This document shows, piece by piece, positions 62,373 through 64,000 of a DNA stretch of 64,000 nucleotides (the stretch's first letter is position 1; each line of letters begins with the position of its first letter). Below the pieces are notes generated by a model, which saw only the letters and a program-made list of their open reading frames with translations, made no database searches and was not told the DNA's origin. The position numbers and the translations under genes are program-made. This DNA is from Tenacibaculum sp. 190130A14a. GTDB taxonomy: Bacteria > Bacteroidota > Bacteroidia > Flavobacteriales > Flavobacteriaceae. The stretch is taken from NCBI RefSeq assembly GCF_964048965.1, contig NZ_OZ040189.1, forward strand, positions 3,822,501-3,886,500, written 5' to 3'.

Positions 62373-63032
62373 ATGAAGTTTTCAAAAGAAGATCTACTAG
62401 CGCTTGAATCACAGTTAAGTCACCCTACAGGAACTAAAGGAATATCTGTAGCGGAGAATATGGCTACGAGCAATCTGAGTATGATTACTACCAGTTTTGA
62501 AAGTTTAAATATTCAGGATAAAGAAACTGTTCTTGAAATAGGCCATGGTAATGCTTCACATGTTCAAAAAGTATTACAAAAAGTCAAAGGTGTTTCTTTT
62601 ACTGGTTTAGAAATTTCAAAAACAATGCATAAAGAAGCATTAAAGAATATTGTCTCTTTAAAAAACGACTTAGAGTTAACATTTAAACTTTATAATGGGG
62701 TAAACTTTCCTTTTGAAAACAACAGCTTTGATAAAATAGCTAGTATTAATACACTCTATTTTTGGAAACAGCCAAAAGTCATTTTAAATGAATTATATAG
62801 AATTTTAAAATCAAAGGGAAAGATTGCATTGTGTTATGCAGATAAGGACTTTATGGAAACACTACCCTTTGTAGGCTCTAAGTTTCGTTTATATGATAAA
62901 GAAGAAATACTAAAATTAATAAACTCCTCTCCACTACAACTAGCTTCTTTTAAAAGCTTTGAAGAAACTGTAAAAAATAAACTGGGAGAGATAGTACAAA
63001 GAAACTATAACATAATCGTTTTAAATAAATAA
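62373..63032 (+). CDS. class I SAM-dependent methyltransferase
   Basis: A 219-residue protein with a Rossmann methyltransferase core: motif I is VLEIGHGNASHVQKVL (about residue 55), followed by FTGLEISKTMHKEA, and FDKIASINTLYFWKQPKVILNELYRILKSKGKIALCYADK as motifs II and III (Methyltransf_11 type). The target is unknown. It is divergent from the siderophore operon, with which it shares a 129-nt spacer, and is followed by a flavodoxin after 1 nt. A role in the siderophore pathway is possible only by position. Confidence 0.85.
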   Translation: MKFSKEDLLALESQLSHPTGTKGISVAENMATSNLSMITTSFESLNIQDKETVLEIGHGNASHVQKVLQKVKGVSFTGLEISKTMHKEALKNIVSLKNDLELTFKLYNGVNFPFENNSFDKIASINTLYFWKQPKVILNELYRILKSKGKIALCYADKDFMETLPFVGSKFRLYDKEEILKLINSSPLQLASFKSFEETVKNKLGEIVQRNYNIIVLNK

Positions 63033-63033
63033 T

Positions 63034-63558
63034 ATGGAAGACATTGCATTAATCTTTGGATCGGACACTGGAATGACGGAAGAAGTTGTTAGCTCAATTG
63101 TTGATGATTGGTCTGCTTCTGAATTGAATGTTATTGAAGTGTTTAATTTAAACAAAGAGACTTTTAATCAATACAACAACTTTATACTGGGCTTATCTAC
63201 CTGGTATGATGGAGATTTACAAAGTGACTGGGAAGATTATTTTGACAAAGAATTTAAGGAAATTGATTTTACAGGAAAAACAGTAGCCCTATTTGGATTA
63301 GGAGATCAATATGGATATGGAGAGTACTTTATAGATGGTGTGGGCATACTCGCTAAAGTAATTCTTGAAAATGGCGGGAAAATTATAGGAAAATGGTCTA
63401 CTGAGACTTATGATTTTGACACCTCAAAAGCACAAATTGAAGGTGAAGATTACTTTTATGGTTTAGCAATTGATGAAGATAACGAACCTGAAAAAACACC
63501 TGAACGTTTAACCCATTGGTTACAACAAATAGAAAAAGAATTTCAACAAGTAGATTAG
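63034..63558 (+). CDS. fldA: flavodoxin
   Basis: A 174-residue long-chain flavodoxin: N-terminal FMN phosphate loop IFGSDTGMTEEV, then FILGLSTWYDGDLQSDWEDY and FGLGDQYGYGEYFIDGVGIL around the isoalloxazine, with the 20-residue insertion of the long-chain class. It transfers low-potential electrons and replaces ferredoxin when iron is scarce. It follows the methyltransferase by 1 nt and overlaps the convergent ferredoxin gene by 4 nt at the stop codons. Confidence 0.92.
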   Translation: MEDIALIFGSDTGMTEEVVSSIVDDWSASELNVIEVFNLNKETFNQYNNFILGLSTWYDGDLQSDWEDYFDKEFKEIDFTGKTVALFGLGDQYGYGEYFIDGVGILAKVILENGGKIIGKWSTETYDFDTSKAQIEGEDYFYGLAIDEDNEPEKTPERLTHWLQQIEKEFQQVD

Positions 63559-63887
63559 CTCTCTGGAGCTAATTCTACTTCTAAGCCATCCATTTCTGGA
63601 GTCATTTGTATTTGACATCCTAAACGACTATTATCTTCTACATAAAACGCCTCTGCTAACATCGCATCTTCATCATCCGTCATTTCAGGTAATTCATGGT
63701 CTGATTTTACATAACACTGGCAAGATGCACACATCGCCATACCACCACAAATACCAATGGTACCCTCAGGAGCTAATTCGTATGAACGAACTACTTCCAT
63801 TAAGTTCATAGCCATATCTGTAGGCGCTTGTACTTCATGAGTTACACCTTCTCTATCTGTAATTTTTATTGTAATATCTTGTTCCAT
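63555..63887 (-). CDS. 2Fe-2S ferredoxin (adrenodoxin/Fdx-like)
   Basis: A 110-residue 2Fe-2S ferredoxin. Cluster ligands are in GICGGMAMCASCQCYV and the later RLGCQIQM; spacing is of the adrenodoxin/putidaredoxin type. It carries electrons to oxygenases or iron-sulfur assembly; the acyl-ACP desaturase at 26926 and the hydroxylase at 48908 are possible clients. The 3' end overlaps the flavodoxin 3' end by 4 nt on the other strand. Confidence 0.9.
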   Translation of the reverse strand: MEQDITIKITDREGVTHEVQAPTDMAMNLMEVVRSYELAPEGTIGICGGMAMCASCQCYVKSDHELPEMTDDEDAMLAEAFYVEDNSRLGCQIQMTPEMDGLEVELAPES

Positions 63888-63891
63888 GTTC

Positions 63892-64000
63892 TTATAAAAA
63901 ATAATCTCCTCTCAGTAATTGATACAATGGAGTTACGGCAACCAAAAATATTAAAATAAATGTAATTGCCTTCACCCAAATAGAAGTTGCCTTTTTTGAA
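63892..64000 (-). CDS. C-terminal part of a small membrane protein (runs off the window)
   Basis: The last 35 codons of a minus-strand frame end in TAA at 63892. They encode one hydrophobic segment (AITFILIFLVAVTPLYQLL) after a basic stretch and end GDYFL. The other open frame here lacks a sensible protein pattern. It lies 4 nt before the ferredoxin ATG, so it is probably co-transcribed with it. It looks like the tail of a short single-helix protein; no family is assigned. Confidence 0.5.
   Translation of the reverse strand, partial: SKKATSIWVKAITFILIFLVAVTPLYQLLRGDYFL

Noticed and set aside
1..64000. CRISPR arrays, insertion sequences, prophage genes or integrases
   Set aside because: Reading through, I saw no regular repeat-spacer array, transposase, terminal inverted repeats of an IS, phage structural gene or recombinase.

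Overview
The window looks like a chromosome segment of a marine Flavobacteriaceae member, most likely Tenacibaculum or a close relative. The evidence is very AT-rich DNA, flavobacterial promoters (-7 element TAnnTTTG, -33 TTG), TonB-dependent receptors with N-terminal carboxypeptidase-regulatory-like domains, DUF5686 and AsmA-like proteins, and a dihydroxamate NIS siderophore locus of the bisucaberin type known from Tenacibaculum. The genus is an inference.

Left part (1-23 kb), mostly housekeeping. It holds an AsmA-like envelope protein, a DUF5686 outer membrane protein, moaD, a TonB receptor behind recO, and a CYTH phosphatase. A minus-strand run follows: plsC, a hemolysin III-like protein, then three paralogous LytS-type sensor kinases around one LytTR regulator. 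Next are trpS, small envelope proteins, a cytochrome c, an aldo/keto reductase, pgk and moaE. Between moaE and an intact tRNA-Ala(GGC) lies a 1.7-kb islet with two unrecognised genes. It is bounded by the tRNA and by a 25-nt remnant of the tRNA's 5' half.

Middle (23-39.4 kb). It holds an AddB-like PD-(D/E)XK nuclease, a nitrilase-family amidase, an acyl-ACP desaturase with a PlsC-like acyltransferase, a TonB receptor, pgi, an M23 peptidase with a Cys in place of a zinc-binding His, a DUF3108 protein, kynA, and the tyrosine/homogentisate genes hppD and hmgA.

Right part (39.4-64 kb), an iron acquisition region. Two tandem siderophore receptors are followed by DUF3325-like and DUF3649-like small membrane proteins, a PepSY-TM (putative ferric-siderophore reductase) protein with a C-terminal extension, and an AraC/PchR-type regulator. 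Facing them is an 11-gene minus-strand operon from 62243 to 48908 with junctions of at most 21 nt. Its first six genes are a complete hydroxamate siderophore pathway: amino-acid decarboxylase, N-hydroxylase, MFS exporter, fused acyltransferase-NIS synthetase, separate acyltransferase and a second NIS synthetase. The other five are a nitroreductase, a DUF1624-like membrane acyltransferase, an exported HSL-type esterase, a protein with the features of the DSF (diffusible signal factor) synthase RpfF, and a fatty-acid hydroxylase/sterol desaturase. This join of siderophore synthesis with an apparent fatty-acid signal or lipid-tailoring module is the most interesting item in the window.

Upstream of both receptors, and less clearly at the biosynthetic operon, there is a shared 23-bp inverted repeat. 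The operon promoter also carries a 9-bp direct repeat with 21-bp period, as expected for an AraC-family activator. A methyltransferase, a flavodoxin and a convergent overlapping 2Fe-2S ferredoxin end the window.
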